From the NCBI RefSeq assembly GCF_958298935.1, contig NC_084928.1, positions 19,437,501-19,501,500 on the forward strand: 64,000 nt of DNA, given 5' to 3'. A program made the translations under genes and the position numbers. Positions 46,253-58,591 of the stretch are shown here, piece by piece. Below the pieces are notes generated by a model. The model made no database searches, was not told the DNA's origin, and saw nothing but the letters and a program-made list of their open reading frames with translations. Position 1 is the first letter of the stretch, and every line of letters begins with the position of its first letter. This DNA is from Phragmites australis. Lineage: Eukaryota > Streptophyta > Magnoliopsida > Poales > Poaceae.

Positions 46253-46798
46253 GTGTTGCGTTTGTTTCTATTCCTCACAGCGTGTAAATGGTGATATAGT
46301 AATGTAGACATCATGAAACACCCTGCATGATGTTGAGATGCATTCACTTTTGAATAAATGAAAGTTCCATCATTCCGCCCACACCACCCGTGGGTTAGTA
46401 GGAATCTTGTATTCCTATTTTTCTTATATATGTACACAATCACCATCAAGTCACCAAGGAGACGACCCTCATATTTGTTCTCTCATGAATATAAATAGAA
46501 GTTGTAACTTTGTCATGTCAGTGAACTGAGATGAGAAAGGATGATGACACCGCCGTCACTCACCTAACACCTACCTTGTTATCTTGTAATATCCTTGTTA
46601 TAAGATTAACTTGTCTAGGTGAATATGGCACTCGGAAACCTAAGACTTTTCTCGAGGTTTGAGAAATATGCCATGCAGCATTGCCATATCATCTAGTGAT
46701 GCCATTATCATTCCAGTCCTGGAAACTCCTTTTCCTCGCTCGCTTCCCCGCACTACACCCGAATCTCGGGACGAGATTCTTTTAGAGGGGGGGAGTTT
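46253..46798 (+). other. 3' untranslated internal region and polypurine tract of the Tekay element
   Basis: No coding frame lies between the chromodomain stop and the LTR. The polypurine tract AGAGGGGGGGAG is at about 46784-46795, followed by TTT and the LTR start. Confidence 0.75.
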
Positions 46799-49700
46799 TG
46801 TGATAGCCCAAAGTCATTAATCAGGTCATTAAGCATTAATGAGCATCATTAGCATCATGTTTATTGTTTTGAACAATTTTTGGCATGTGTTTTAAATTAA
46901 ACTCAAATTGTTAAAGTTAATATTAAGTAATACTTTGTGAAGAAACTAACATATTTGCTATGCAACATAATGTTGGAAACAATTTCAGAAATTAATCCAT
47001 GTTAAATGAGGAATATTAGTGATTTTTCCCATATTTTTGGGAATGATTTTGAAGGCATAAAAATCACCACAAGTTAGAAAAGCTTGCATCTTTGGAGAAT
47101 TTTAATTGGAAATTTGCTCAGGCTATTGGGGTCAAAAAGTAAAAATGGATTGCATGCGAATTATAGTTTCACACAAAATTTATCCCACAAATTTTGGACC
47201 ACGGGAAGACCTACAAATGAATTAGAAAATTGGCGGAGATATTTTCTTCGGTTGGCTACTGTTCATCACCCATCCCTCCCTCTCTGCGCTCTCTTGCTGC
47301 CACCGCTTTTATTGACTAGGGCAGTCAGCCATGTCGCCAGACAAGCCGAGCATGGCACCGAGGCTTCCAGGGCCTTCAACCACGGCCCTTATTCCCTCCC
47401 TGTGGATGCTCATCTCTCTCTGCTCACTCCCTCTTTCTCTCTCACTCGGTCGGCCGTCCAAGCAGAGCTCAGAGCACAGCAACCCACGCGCCGCTGGCAA
47501 AACCTCACGCCGCCGTTCAAATCCATCGTGCCCATGCACCTAGGAGCACAAAGGGAGCCGGTCGAAGCTTCCTCGGGCCTTTCCCCGCTGAATCTCATCC
47601 CCTCCCGGCCGGATTTTGGTGCGCTAGCCCTTCTTCCCCACCTCCGACCGCTTGCTCCAACACTCCACCGATGACCCACCACTACACCACATCTCCGTCC
47701 AATCCAAACCCATGGTGAGCTTCCTTGTGCCCTCGTGGATTGTTTGCTCGCGCCCGTTTCCTTTGGGCCCGACTCCGGTGTGGCTCTCCACGAGAGCCGA
47801 GCGCCGCCACCCATGGCCGCACATCGCCGGCCATGCTCCAGTAGGGCCCAGCAACCGATGAGCACACCGTTGGATCCGTAGGCTCGCATAGATGGTGTAG
47901 GAGCATTCGGTCGGGTCGGTTTCATTGTCGTTTTGCCATCGGCGTGCTTGACCGAGTCGTCACCGTTGATTACCGACGTTTGCCATCAATGGCCACCCTC
48001 TGATTGTTGCCAGCGACCACACGCCCCTCAGTCGAGTCCCCCGTGTCATTCTAAGGCTCTTGCTACCCTCCCCGGCTAATCCCCGATGCTCCTTCGCTCT
48101 CAGCGAGGTCTAGCTAGCTGCCAGCCTTGGCCACCCACGGCTCGATCGATTTTGACCAAGCCAGCAGCCCCCGCCTCATAGCTCATGACTATGGCTAGCA
48201 GGTTCCCCAGTGAAAAAAAAGATTTAGGCCTTTTAATATTCGGTAAAACCAGAAAATGTGAATTTGAATATTGGTTCAACTAGTAATTCGGCTGAAAGTT
48301 GTAAAATGCATAGAAAATAGAATATTGCTCCAAAAATAGTGAAACCATTTTTTTTGGATTTGTACGATCATAATCTACATGATAAAAATACCAAGAGGTA
48401 TGAAATATGTATTTAAATTTCATGGGTTAATAAAATAGGCCTGATCTTCATTAATCCATCATTAATTATAGGTAGCTCCAAAATTGATGAAATCAATTTT
48501 GTTAATCCTATTAGTTGATTCCCTGCTCAATAAGAATAATCACCCTCAAGTTAAGTATAAATTAATTTTCTAATTAGGTCTAAGCTTTGTGTTAAGCTTA
48601 GTTAATCTAGGAAATGTTTAAATGCTTAACATTAATCCAAATTAGGAAATATTTGATACCTTAAACTCATGAAAGCATTGCATCTCCACTGTTGGCATAC
48701 ACTGTGGAGCATCTGTCATTGCACGTCATTCATGCTCATCATTGCATGTGTTCTTCAGTAGTGAGCGCAGGTTCAGAGTGTGACACGAGCATGATCAAGG
48801 AAAACGCCAACCTTCCGCATTTCTGTGAGTTCTGTGTGGGAAGTATCGAACAAACACCAGAGCAGCAAGGCAAACATCTAAGCATATTGCACCCTCTGTT
48901 CAAATTAAATGGAGTCTAAATTGATAAATTATGCTTTATGTATGTTGCATGTGTTGAGTCCAGTGTCTGGCTGATATGGGTAGAACCTATATTGATGCAT
49001 TGTCTCTACCTTGACTTATTGATGAATCCTTATCCTTGTAGTCTTGATAATATATTTGGTATCTAGCTTCAAGGATTATTCAAAACGCTTAGCAATGCTT
49101 AGGTTATCGATAGAAGTCGAGCGACGGTGCTGCCGTTGTTCGTGAGCCTAGGGCTTAATCACTGTTCACAGATACAAAGATGAGGTTGAGATGGATGGTT
49201 GAGATGTGAGATTAAGGCAAGATGTGGGCGGTGTTAGTGGTACCTTCTGCCCAAGAGGAGTCCTCTGGGTAGTTCGGGAGAGGAGCCCGGATGCATCGTT
49301 TAAGGCCGTCCATTAGTGCAGTTGGCTCTAGCACTTTTCGTACTCACCACATGCTGATCTAATGGTAAGGGAAGCCGATTATCATATGCCATGCCGGCAC
49401 TTGCCTTGCAGCTCTGTGATGCGTAAGAGAAAAAGAAAAGGAGAAGCAAGGTGGCGGGGAGCTGGAGGTATCCGGGACATGCTCGCAGTAAACCCGGTGC
49501 CATAGGGGCATTGCAAATGGGTGGTTTTAGGTATAAGAAAGGTTGACATAAGTACCCCCCTTATGTGTACTTTCACGAGTAGCACAAGCTGAATGGTCCT
49601 CGAGTCGTGTGGGTAAATTTGTACCCTCCTGCAGGGTGTAAGAACAATTCGAATTGGCATGCCCTCGATCATGAGCTTGCTTCCGTTCATTTGCATCGGT

Positions 49701-50424
49701 CGTAGAGTTTATGAATGTGGGATAAGGTTATGGTATGATGAAAATTGTTGGTGGATATTTGATGAGATACTATGGTTCCTATACATACATGTTCAAGTTG
49801 TGGATTGCAGGGTAGAAAGGTATTATTTGATTTAAGTATAGATGCTCACACATATATGTCTAGGTTGCTTACCGCATATGTTTTACTTAACCTTGTGGCC
49901 TACTCTTGTTAATAGCTCAATGCATGATCCTTGGAGTCGAGTTATGTATATGTGCTCTATATGGATTAAGTCATGCGAGTACCTTTGTACTCATGTCTGC
50001 GCTTTTAGGTTCTGCTGATGAGGATGAGGCAGTGTTTAGCTACTTCGTTCCTGCCGATGTAGGTGGTGGGCAAGAGTAGTGCATCCTACTCTGGTGAGGC
50101 GTAGCTTTTGGGGTGGAGTCTAAGGGCATATGGCTCCACTCTCCTTTTGTTATTGTTAAGGTTTCAATCTTCCACTACGTAGTTTTTTTATGTAAACTGT
50201 TGCAAATGGTTGCATACTTAAGAACTTGTAATATAACTTTAATTACTCTCTCTTTCTTAAGCTATGTTGTGATGTACATGTTGGAAAGGTATGTGTTCCG
50301 ATCTTGGGTACAAAACACGTGCCGGAACTACCGAGATGATATTCTGGTTAATCATTGAGGTTGTAATTATGAATAATGATCCTCCTAATGATTAATTAAA
50401 ATACTGTTTGGACGGTTCCTCACA
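46799..50424 (+). mobile_element. Tekay 3' LTR, 3,626 bp
   Basis: It starts TGTGATAGCCC directly after the polypurine tract and ends GACGGTTCCTCACA. Its GC-rich middle (47270-48170) gives several overlapping motif-free frames. The last 1.7 kb is shared, inverted, with the solo LTR at 1226-4337, and the last 0.4 kb with 33540-33947. Since the element's 5' end is truncated, the target duplication (5 bp after 50424 are GGGCA) cannot be checked. Confidence 0.8.
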
Positions 50425-52364
50425 GGGCACTATTTAGTGGGCCCATCTCACTGTATAGTGGGCCTCACATCACTATTCAATGGGTCCCACATGTGGACCG
50501 CACCCATGAATAGTGTAATTTTATAATTTCTTGATTTAATTTTAGATTAAATCTTCCAGGAGTCATAACTTCTCCATTTTGACTCCCATTCTAGCGATTC
50601 TTTCATATACATTCATCTAAACTCAAGATATAACTTTCTAACATAGTTTAATATCCATTAGGGCTCATTTGGTATTCCATTTGGTGTTATTTGATTGTTC
50701 TCTAGTATAGGTCGCTGTTGATCATAATCACATTTGTAGAATCAGAGAAGTTCGCTGAGGAACCAGAGAACCCTGACTTTGACCAAGGTTTCGAAGAAGA
50801 CTTCGGAGAAGGCAAGTCCAATCTCCTTGATCATTTTGAACCCATGTTTTCAATAATCTAATTGATCAACTTAAAACTGGACTTATTATCGCATATGATA
50901 TGTATTGTGCTATTTAAACTGCTTGCAGTAGTTACATCATATCAAACAATTGGCATGCCTCAAATGTCTTATCAAAAATACATATCACCATAGGATTTGT
51001 CAATCCTTATCTATAATAACATCGGATGACGCATTGATATCTTGCATGCTTAGGATGGAATACATCTCTTCGAAGATGTCGCTTCACTCTCTAATCATTT
51101 CAACTCATATGCCATGATTCATTGGTTCTTGTGGACCCCTCGATGTGGTGTGGGATATGACGCGTTGTGTCTAAAATGGGTGAAAAATATTTTGGTGGGG
51201 GCAAGTAGAGTAGTCCTCTTGTAGAGGATGTTCTTGGGGGCTTGAGTTACCTTTGTTATATTCATTTGTTAACTGAAGATACCTGCCCTGGCCGTATAAG
51301 TCTTGAATTATTGTGCCATCATACTAAGCAACCCTAGTGCAATGATACGGCCTGTGTGGGCCGGACTTGACTTTTATTAGGGGGGATAGGTGAGCAACGA
51401 GAACCCAAGTGTCTGTCAAGTACTCACAGGGATGTTTATGGAACCAGACTCTATTTGAAAGAACTGATGGTACCCTAGCACCCAGTACCAGACCAGAAGC
51501 ACTTGTGATATCTTGTAGTATGGTTTTACAAGGGAAGGTGATTGAAATATCTTGGTATGATTCGCTCCTCCGCTTGCAATAGTTGGAGGCTGAGCATATT
51601 GCGTGGGTACAGTGTACAACCTCTATATAGTGTAGATTTATTCGAATAGTCGTGTCCACGGTCATGGACATGCAAAGCAATGATCTCACTTGGTTACACT
51701 CGGGGTGTGTGTATCTTTGATGAGTGAGTGTGTGGACTAGATGTTCATATGATAAGGTTGTTGGCTTAGTCTGTTAGAAGCTGTGTGGTACTAGAGGTAC
51801 ACTCGATACAATGATAGGGACTATGGAGTGAGGTGTAATCCCTCCCAGGACCGAAAACTCCATAAATATACTTTGTTACTTTGTTTACACTATTTTCAAA
51901 GTTAACAGTAGAGAATACAACTGAATATCTACATAAAACTACTTTATGCTTAAAGCTAAACCATAAAGTCTTGTCCTTGAGATATCATTTATGCATCTAT
52001 CAACACCTTTAAGTAGTACATGACTTGTTGAGTACCTTCCGTACTCATTCTTGATATCAATCAGATGAGGAGATGGATCCCAACTTCGCTAGAGACGAAG
52101 GTGCGGATGAGTAGTAGATTGGTGGTCGCGTTTGCACCCTAACTACATGTGGCTTTGGGTTGTTGGTCTGATGTGCTTTTGATTGCTTGTAGGCCACATT
52201 TGTAATATACCGAATGGTTTGAAGACCTTTTGTGCTCTGTAACCTTAATACTTTTATGTAGGATGTATTATTGTGATGTCACAATTGTTGTACTATGCGT
52301 ATCAGCTACTTGATCCAGGAACTGATACATGAGGCATTGGAGATCCGAGGAAAGGGGTCTTACA
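50425..52364 (+). mobile_element. Tail of another gypsy LTR
   Basis: The text has the look of a grass Tekay-type LTR: the TCATAACTTCTCCATTTTGAC block (50558 on), a GGAACCAGAGAACCCTGACTT block, the ATGAGGAGATGGATCCCAAC block near 52065 and an end GATCCGAGGAAAGGGGTCTTACA. It starts abruptly at the Tekay 3' LTR, so the Tekay element was probably inserted into it. Its left half may be the LTR at 40555-42041, since TGTAA and TTACA are complementary ends; this is untested. There are no genes. Confidence 0.5.
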
Positions 52365-53454
52365 CTCACTCTCTCTCTATCTCAAGTGATCTCGCTCTCT
52401 CTCTCTCTCTCCCTCCTTCCCTCCCTCTTTCTCTCACCCATCGCTATGCACCTCCATCTCACGCGCGATCCACATCCGCTGCTGCCTTCATTGCCGCCTC
52501 CACCGCCTTCTCCAAGGATGCCTCCCACACCTACATCCTACCCTTGCATCACCGAAAAGACCAAAATACCCATCATCTTTCACACCAAATTACCTTCCCC
52601 TACCCCTACCTTACCGGCCAGCACCTGATGCCCTTCATTCTCTCCCATCTCTCCTGTGCGGGAACCTTAGCCATCGCCATCACCGCCAAAGACCAGCTAC
52701 AATGGCCATGTCCTCCCTCCCCAGTGTGGATCCAGCGTGGCTACCCTCGTAGGCACGGCGCCCAGCGTGGGTACCCTCCTAGGCAGTGGTGACAACGCTG
52801 AGGACGCAGATGGTGCACGACGCATACTCCAGTTCGGGCGCAGTGCAAGAGCCAACACGGTGGCCCTCCACCAGGCGAGGTACCATGCACGGTGGAGGGG
52901 CCCTCGTTAATGATCCCTGACTCTCCACCTCTTAGGTGCTCCATAGCCTATCGGTTCACCGTGCATCGTTGCCTCCTCTTAGATAACGGCTCCACCAACC
53001 TCACCCTCGCTATACTTTGTCGCCACCTGCAGGGAAAAAGAAGGGGGGAATAGTTGGGAGGGAGAAAAAGGGTAGCCACCATCCCATGCGACCCTCCCAA
53101 GCGAACATGACCAAATTGTGGAGAAGGTGGTGGTCGTTGTGGGGTGGCTGCCTCACTCAACTCCCACACTTTCCATGTAGCACACACACCCCAAATATCG
53201 TGATAATCCTGCCCAAAAAAAGCACAAGCGTCACCATGGCTGCCGCCGAGCTCAGCCCTAGCACGGTGGTGGAGGCTGTTGGGCCGTCACTGCTATCAGC
53301 GGCACAAGTTCACCTCTAGGCTTGGTAAATTCCTCGCCTTTACGTACTTTTGTATCGCTGTTTCTTCAGCATTACAGGTTGTCGTAATGATGAGATCTAA
53401 CTCAGAAGCGCAGTGATGACTGGTGAGGCACGGGTAAATTATTAGTAGTAGGCA
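52365..53454. other. CT-rich and GC-rich stretch, no gene recognised
   Basis: 52366-52430 is a CT microsatellite (CTCTCTCTCTCTCTCTCCCT core). After that a GC-rich region has overlapping frames in most registers (for example 52295-52792 plus and 52948-53187 minus) with no domain I recognise. It may hold the 5' leader of the kinesin relic or fragments of other genes. Confidence 0.35.
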
Positions 53455-55212
53455 ATGGACAAGGTGGATGGGGCTGAGGTGGTCAATGGCGACAGAGGTG
53501 GTGCCGGGAAGCTGTACAAGATACTGGTCTCGGTGAGGCTGAGACCGTTGAGCAACAAGGAGATTGCAATGGGAACCCGGCGAAGTGGGAGTGCATCAAC
53601 AACACTACCATCATCTCTAGGTGTTCCTGGACCAGCCAACTGCCCTGACTACATATTCATTTGGTTAGTGCTTCGCAAACCAAGTCTTTTTATTACCACA
53701 TTTGTGTTGTTCACATTGTTTTGGTCTTTCCGTATACAGAGTTCATTAGCTCTGTGACTTCTGTTCACAATTTGGCTGTTTAATCAGTTCGTTTGTATAC
53801 ATAGTATATTTCAATTGCATTTCAAAGAAAAAAGGTTCAGACTCTATAGTGTGTCGTTTGACATTGCTCAAAATTTTGAATGTCTGTTTGGACTCCATTC
53901 TGAGATCATCCATTATTTATTGCTATATATACCATCGTTTGTTACTAGCAACTAAGACACCTTTGCTAAGCTGATTACAAAGTAATGGTCTGACATGAAC
54001 AACTTGGAGCGACTCTTTCAGTGTAGCAAAATGGTCCCATAAGAAGCTATTTTGTCCTGAAATTAAACTATGTATATTTTACAAATTGACTTGGATGATT
54101 TTATTGTAGTGGCCAAATTTTCATGTTGCTAGAGTATAGATGGTCAGTGGGGCTTTAGTTTGCTCTTTTTCACAAGTATGCACTACAAAGTTGTCTTACT
54201 TTCCAGCTATGTTGTTGTGTGTATATTCTTTGACACACTACTCCAATTGTAGATAGGGTATTCCGTTCTGACTGCAATACCAAAGAAGTATATGAGGAAG
54301 GGGCCAAGGTCCTCTCTGTAGTTAGTGGCATTAATTGTAAGTCCAAACCTGCTGCGTACATTTATCCAATTTATTTGAACCGAAGAATTCCATGAACGCA
54401 TTGAATTGTGTTTTCTTTACCCCCTTGTAATAGCAAGTATTTTTGCATATGGTCAAACAAGTAGTGGAAAGACATACACCATGATTGGAATAAAGGAGTA
54501 TACAGTAGCAGATATCTATGATTATATTGGCATGGTAACCAAAGAGTCATTTCTGAGGTTTTAGATCATAACAGAGCTTGGATTGGAACAGTTTTAATTG
54601 TCAGCTGATAAGCATGCCATTTCTTTTGCAGCATGAGGAGAGAGCATTTGTATTGAAATTCTCAGCAAGGGATCTTCTTAGTGCAGAGATCACGTCTCTT
54701 CAACTTTGGGGTGATGTAGAGGTTAGAGCAACAATTACCTTTTTTAAGAGAGGGAGAGAGAGGGTATCCTACTGTGCCCCTGCATTGCCAATGAATTGAT
54801 GCTGATTATTCTATAGAATGGGACATATGTAGAAAACCTTACTCAAGTGATCTTGAGGGATGCAGACCAAACTTTAAAGAACTTATTTCTGTGTGTGAAG
54901 GTGGGTATTGTTTGTAGTTTAGTTAATTTATAATTGGTGATTATTTTCATCTCATCTGTATTTTGTTTGCTTGTATCAGCTCAGAAGAGAACTAGGGAGA
55001 TATACATAAATGAAAATAGCTTCAGATCGCATCAAATACTTAAGCTGGTTTGCCTACTATTTGATTGCATGTAGAAATGAAAAGGGGCTTTGGTAGATTT
55101 GTCTAAAGTAGTTGCTGCATAGTTTTATCATTTATAAGTTGTTTAATGATTCATTCAGACTATTGAAAGTTCTTCTCGTGAGTTTTTGGGTAAGAACAAG
55201 TCAACAATACGC
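53455..55212 (+). pseudogene. Kinesin-7-type motor-domain pseudogene, seven exon remnants
   Basis: Exon 1 (53455-53663) has an N-terminus then KLYKILVSVRLRPLSNKEIA. A one-base shift leads to AKWECINNTT and back. Exon 2 (54253-54336) encodes RVFRSDCNTKEVYEEGAK and SVVSGIN. Exon 3 (54434-54534) encodes [16 protein letters not shown], a complete P-loop, and [12 protein letters not shown]. Exon 4 (54632-54721) has HEERAFVLKFSA, then lacks the usual EIYNE segment. Exons 5 (54817-54900) and 6 (54980-55047) have GTYVENLTQVILRD and INENSFRSHQILKL, with switch I changed from NxxSSRSH. Exon 7 (55159-55212) has TIESSSREFLGK. GT/AG borders are present at each junction. The motor ends before switch II (DLAGSE). 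The parent family drives plus-end microtubule transport in dividing plant cells. Confidence 0.85.
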
Positions 55213-55619
55213 TATAATATTATTGACTCCTTTGAAACCAATACATACAATAGCCTTTGCATATGATTAATATCATCTCGTGTAATTTTTGTTTCCGTTG
55301 CAACACAGGAGCACTCAACTAGTTAGTATAAACTATATTAATATGATCATTAGTAATCTTATTCTCCTTTAAATTAATACATGAATGTTTTATTTTTTAT
55401 TTTTTTTCTTGGATTGAGTATCACTGTCAGTTCGTAGATGGAACTGGCAGTGATAAGTACACAAATCAAGCAGAATGAGGTTCAGAACCAGCAATGATAG
55501 ATCATATTACTGCCGATTCAAGATCTAGCAATGATAACCATGGATTATCATTATTCCTTGTTCACTGCCGATTTAAAAATTGGCAGTGATGTCAATTTTG
55601 AACAGGTAATATTGACCTT

Positions 55620-56060
55620 TTATGCAAGTAGTGATCTCTAGTTAATTCTTACTTCGGTATCAACACACTGGATCTCTGTAGACCCCATCTTATTCACAAC
55701 CTTTAAAATAGTTAAGAACAAAAAAATTCAGTATATCATAGTGTAGAAAACAAAATTTGAGCAATGATTCCTAGTTATTTCTTACTTCGGTATCAACACA
55801 CTGGATCTCTGGCGAACCCATCTTGTTCGCAACCTTTGAATAATTAATAACAAAAGCAAACTTAGTTTTTATCAAAAAAAAAAAAAAGGCGAACATAGTA
55901 TATCAAAGAAAGCAACCAATTTTTGAGCAATAATCCCAGGTTAATTCTTCCGTGCCAACATACTGGATCTCTAGAGACCCCATATGTTCGCAACATTTAA
56001 AACAATTAAGAACAAAAAAACTCAGTACTCGAAAGTATAGCAAACATACTTGAGCAGTAG
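55620..56060 (+). repeat. Tandem array, about 133-160 bp unit, three copies
   Basis: The anchor CTGGATCTCT occurs at 55668, 55801 and 55963. Each is preceded by an ACTTCGGTATCAACACA-like text and followed by a CCCAT..TGTTCGCAAC block and an A-rich part. The spacing is 133 and 162 bp, the longer unit carrying an extra A-run. Confidence 0.8.
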
Positions 56061-57459
56061 TTAGTTTTTACAATGAAGCTGAAGAAAAGAATTAAAAAAA
56101 AAACTCCTAGTGATGCCGTCTTACCCTTTTTGGTGTCTATGTTGTCAGTTTAATTGATTAGCCCATGTTCTTAATAAAAATGGAGCATGTGAGTAAAATC
56201 ACAAAATTAGACAATCTATAAGGCCCCATTTGGAACAAAAGAAAATCAAATGAGTTTTATCGGATTCCTATCCTTAGGGAAAATTTCCAAACATTACTAC
56301 GGAATATCACATATATATAGCGCTCTCTTAGTTCCAGTTCAACAGTAATTGGTGTTGAAGACATATCAGTGCTGCTTCTTAAACTCCCGCGCGTGGACAA
56401 CGACTGAGGAGCAAAGAACCGTACTGATGGTGACTGTATCAGTACCGGTTCTAGACACGAACCAGCACTGATGATCAGTATCAGTGCCGGTTCTAGTCAC
56501 GAACCGGCACTGAAGATTGCTATTGTCACAACTCATCTTAAAAAACTTATAACTTTTTCACACGGAGTCGGATGGAGAAAAAGTTTATATAAAAATTATA
56601 GCTCTCGATGAGATCTATAAGTTTTTAGTTGAAAACTTTTTAATTTTAGGTCATTGAAATTCCCAAATAATTATAATAATGTTGCAGCAATGGTCAATGA
56701 TAGCTTACACTAAAAAATTCATAGTTTTTTCACACGAAGTCAGATGGGGAAAATTTTTATATAAAAATTGTAGCTCTTGATGAGATCTACATCTTTGTAG
56801 TTGATCACTTTTTTATTTAAAGAAGTATAGATATACAAATAAATCAATAAAGACTATTAAAGGAACCACGAAGGGTCAAAAACAAAAATGTTGGATCTAG
56901 TGTAAAACTAATAGAAATCATTAAAAAACCACATATTTGGCCATAAAGATGAAAACCGCAAATTCATATATTTTTATCATGAGTTCTGTAACTCGGATTG
57001 ATAAAACATCTGCGCAGCACTAACTTTCATATTAAGCACTATATCTCAAACAATTTCCAAGCAAATCGGAGGAGGTCAATTTTCGATGAAAAACATCAGA
57101 GGTCTTGTCAATGATCTTCCGAACCTTTTTTTTAGGGTCAAGAAGTGTATAGGTCTAAACTTGTATTTTTTTTCGGATGCATCTCCTTGTTAGCTTCGAA
57201 TGTAGACGTCGAGTGTCAAAATCGGACTCCGTATGCAAAATTTATAGTTGTTTTACTGAACACTGTACGGATTGGACACAAACTTGAAATACAGAATCGG
57301 ATAGAGGCAAACTTTATATGAACATTGTAGAACCCGACGAGATCTACAACTTTGTAGTTGACAACTTTTTCATTTGAAACCATTTAGATATCCAAATAGC
57401 CATTCAACTGTTCGGTCAGAAGACATCAAAAGGATTTATTATGCTACTGTACTCATGAA

Positions 57460-57540
57460 CAGATGATAGCTGAGATGGTTAGAGGGGTCACACGTGCTTA
57501 TAGGCTATGAGGTCTTGAGTTTGAGTCTTGGTTGCCGCAT
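57460..57540 (+). other. tRNA-like module with box A and box B
   Basis: TAGCTGAGATGG at 57467-57478 matches the pol III box A consensus at 11 of 12 positions. AGTTTGAGTCT at 57518-57528 resembles box B, 40 bases later. A related module in the CACTA element at 58592-59665 has a better box B, AGTTCGAATCC at 59348-59358. The flanks do not form an acceptor stem, so it is not a functional tRNA. Confidence 0.45.
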
Positions 57541-57835
57541 ACGAGTGAATATAGTGTGACTTGCGAATGTTGGGTACGTTCGGGTGGGCACCCTTTGGTC
57601 AGGTGCTCCTGATCATGATTTTTTTGAAGCTTTTATCAACCAAAAAATGTTGAATCGAGACCAAGGCTATTAGTGCCGGTTGATAATTCTAACCGACACT
57701 GATAGTTATTTTTAGTGCATGTTTCATATCCAGCACTGATAGTCAGTGACTATCAGTATCGAGTAATTAGTAGCAGTTCAAAACCCGACACTGATGATAA
57801 TTTTGAACCGATACTGATAAAAGTTTCTGCAGTAC

Positions 57836-58591
57836 TGAAATTTCAGTAGGAATGTAGAATTGCTAGGGGATCTGTAATGCCCTGTCAGACCACATTGAAC
57901 AGTGGTCCAGCGTAATGAATTAGTCAGTATAGCTAATGCATTTTCAAGTGCATTGCATAGCATATGATCATCTTCTGCAATGCCAAAACCAGTGACTCCA
58001 GTTAATTGATGCAGTAGTCAACACATTTCACAACATTATATTACTCTTAATGCAGTAATCAGCACATTCCACAGCATTATATTAACATTGTACATGTCGT
58101 CTTATAATATTCCGGGAGCTAGCATCGGATGAGAGGGTAAGATATACCTGGACTGGTCCCTCTCTCTGCAAGAGCTGGCAAGCCGTGGAGGTTTCTGATG
58201 CTTGGAGTATCGATCGATGAGGTTAATCGCTGATCAGAACCCACCTATTTAACCTGAAATACTGGCCGCTCGCGTCCACCGGACACGTCGGACGCATCGC
58301 GCAAGGCGTGAGCGCCGCAGGCCACGCCACCAGACAGCCTAAAAGGCCTTGACCAGCGGCAACAAGGATGCACGCTCGCACGTCATCCGGCAAAAAAGCT
58401 ACCCCGTTTCGCTGTTGCGCGAGCACGCAGACGCCAAAGAGGCGTTACTCTTATACGGCCCGCGCGCCGCCGTGCACGCAAACGGAGCAGCGCCTCGGCG
58501 TAAAGCTCTTACGTCCGACGAGGATATACATTCAGACGCGAGCAGTGCCACTCCCACAGCATTTGATCGTGGCTTGATTGGAAGCTAGCGA
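57836..58591. other. Short host-like segment left of a CACTA insertion
   Basis: 57836-58240 is AT-rich, with a duplicated CAACACATTTCACA / CAGCACATTCCACA TTATATTA motif at about 58017-58085. 58240-58590 is GC- and CpG-rich with frames on both strands (58349-58588 plus, 58223-58426 minus) and no motif. Together with 59666 onward it is the target into which the next CACTA element inserted. Confidence 0.35.

Larger units (their letters stand above)
42263..50424 (+). mobile_element. Tekay-lineage Ty3/gypsy chromovirus, internally deleted
   Basis: The order on the plus strand is a partial 5' LTR (42263-42863), protease, RT, RNase H, integrase, chromodomain, polypurine tract and a complete 3' LTR (46799-50424). 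The 5' LTR piece aligns with 46930-47530 and then switches directly into text just upstream of protease. The 3' part of the 5' LTR, the primer site and gag have therefore been deleted in one step. The chromodomain and the [10 protein letters not shown] and [18 protein letters not shown] blocks identify the Tekay/Del lineage. Confidence 0.85.
55400..57835. mobile_element. Decayed CACTA-like element block with subterminal repeats
   Basis: Both sides are dense with inverted and direct copies of ATCACTGCCGGTTC-like and TATCAGTACCGGTTC-like motifs (55425-55610, 56440-56520, 57660-57830). These are the subterminal repeats of grass CACTA elements. The right end, TTTCTGCAGTACTG at 57835, reads CAGTACTGCAGAAA on the other strand, one base from a CACTACTGCAGAAA terminus. 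The left end is not clear. Modules around ATGAGATCTATAA..TTTGTAGTTGA recur at 56610, 56790, 57340 and in the next CACTA element (58995, 59170), so the two are relatives. No transposase is seen. Confidence 0.55.

Noticed and set aside
47084..47925. Long frames of up to 196 codons in the Tekay 3' LTR
   Set aside because: They lie inside a defined LTR, partly duplicated in the 5' LTR piece, and carry no known domain.
52295..52792. 165-codon frame after a CT microsatellite
   Set aside because: The start is repeat-derived and the rest has no recognised domain or splice support, so it is not called as a gene.
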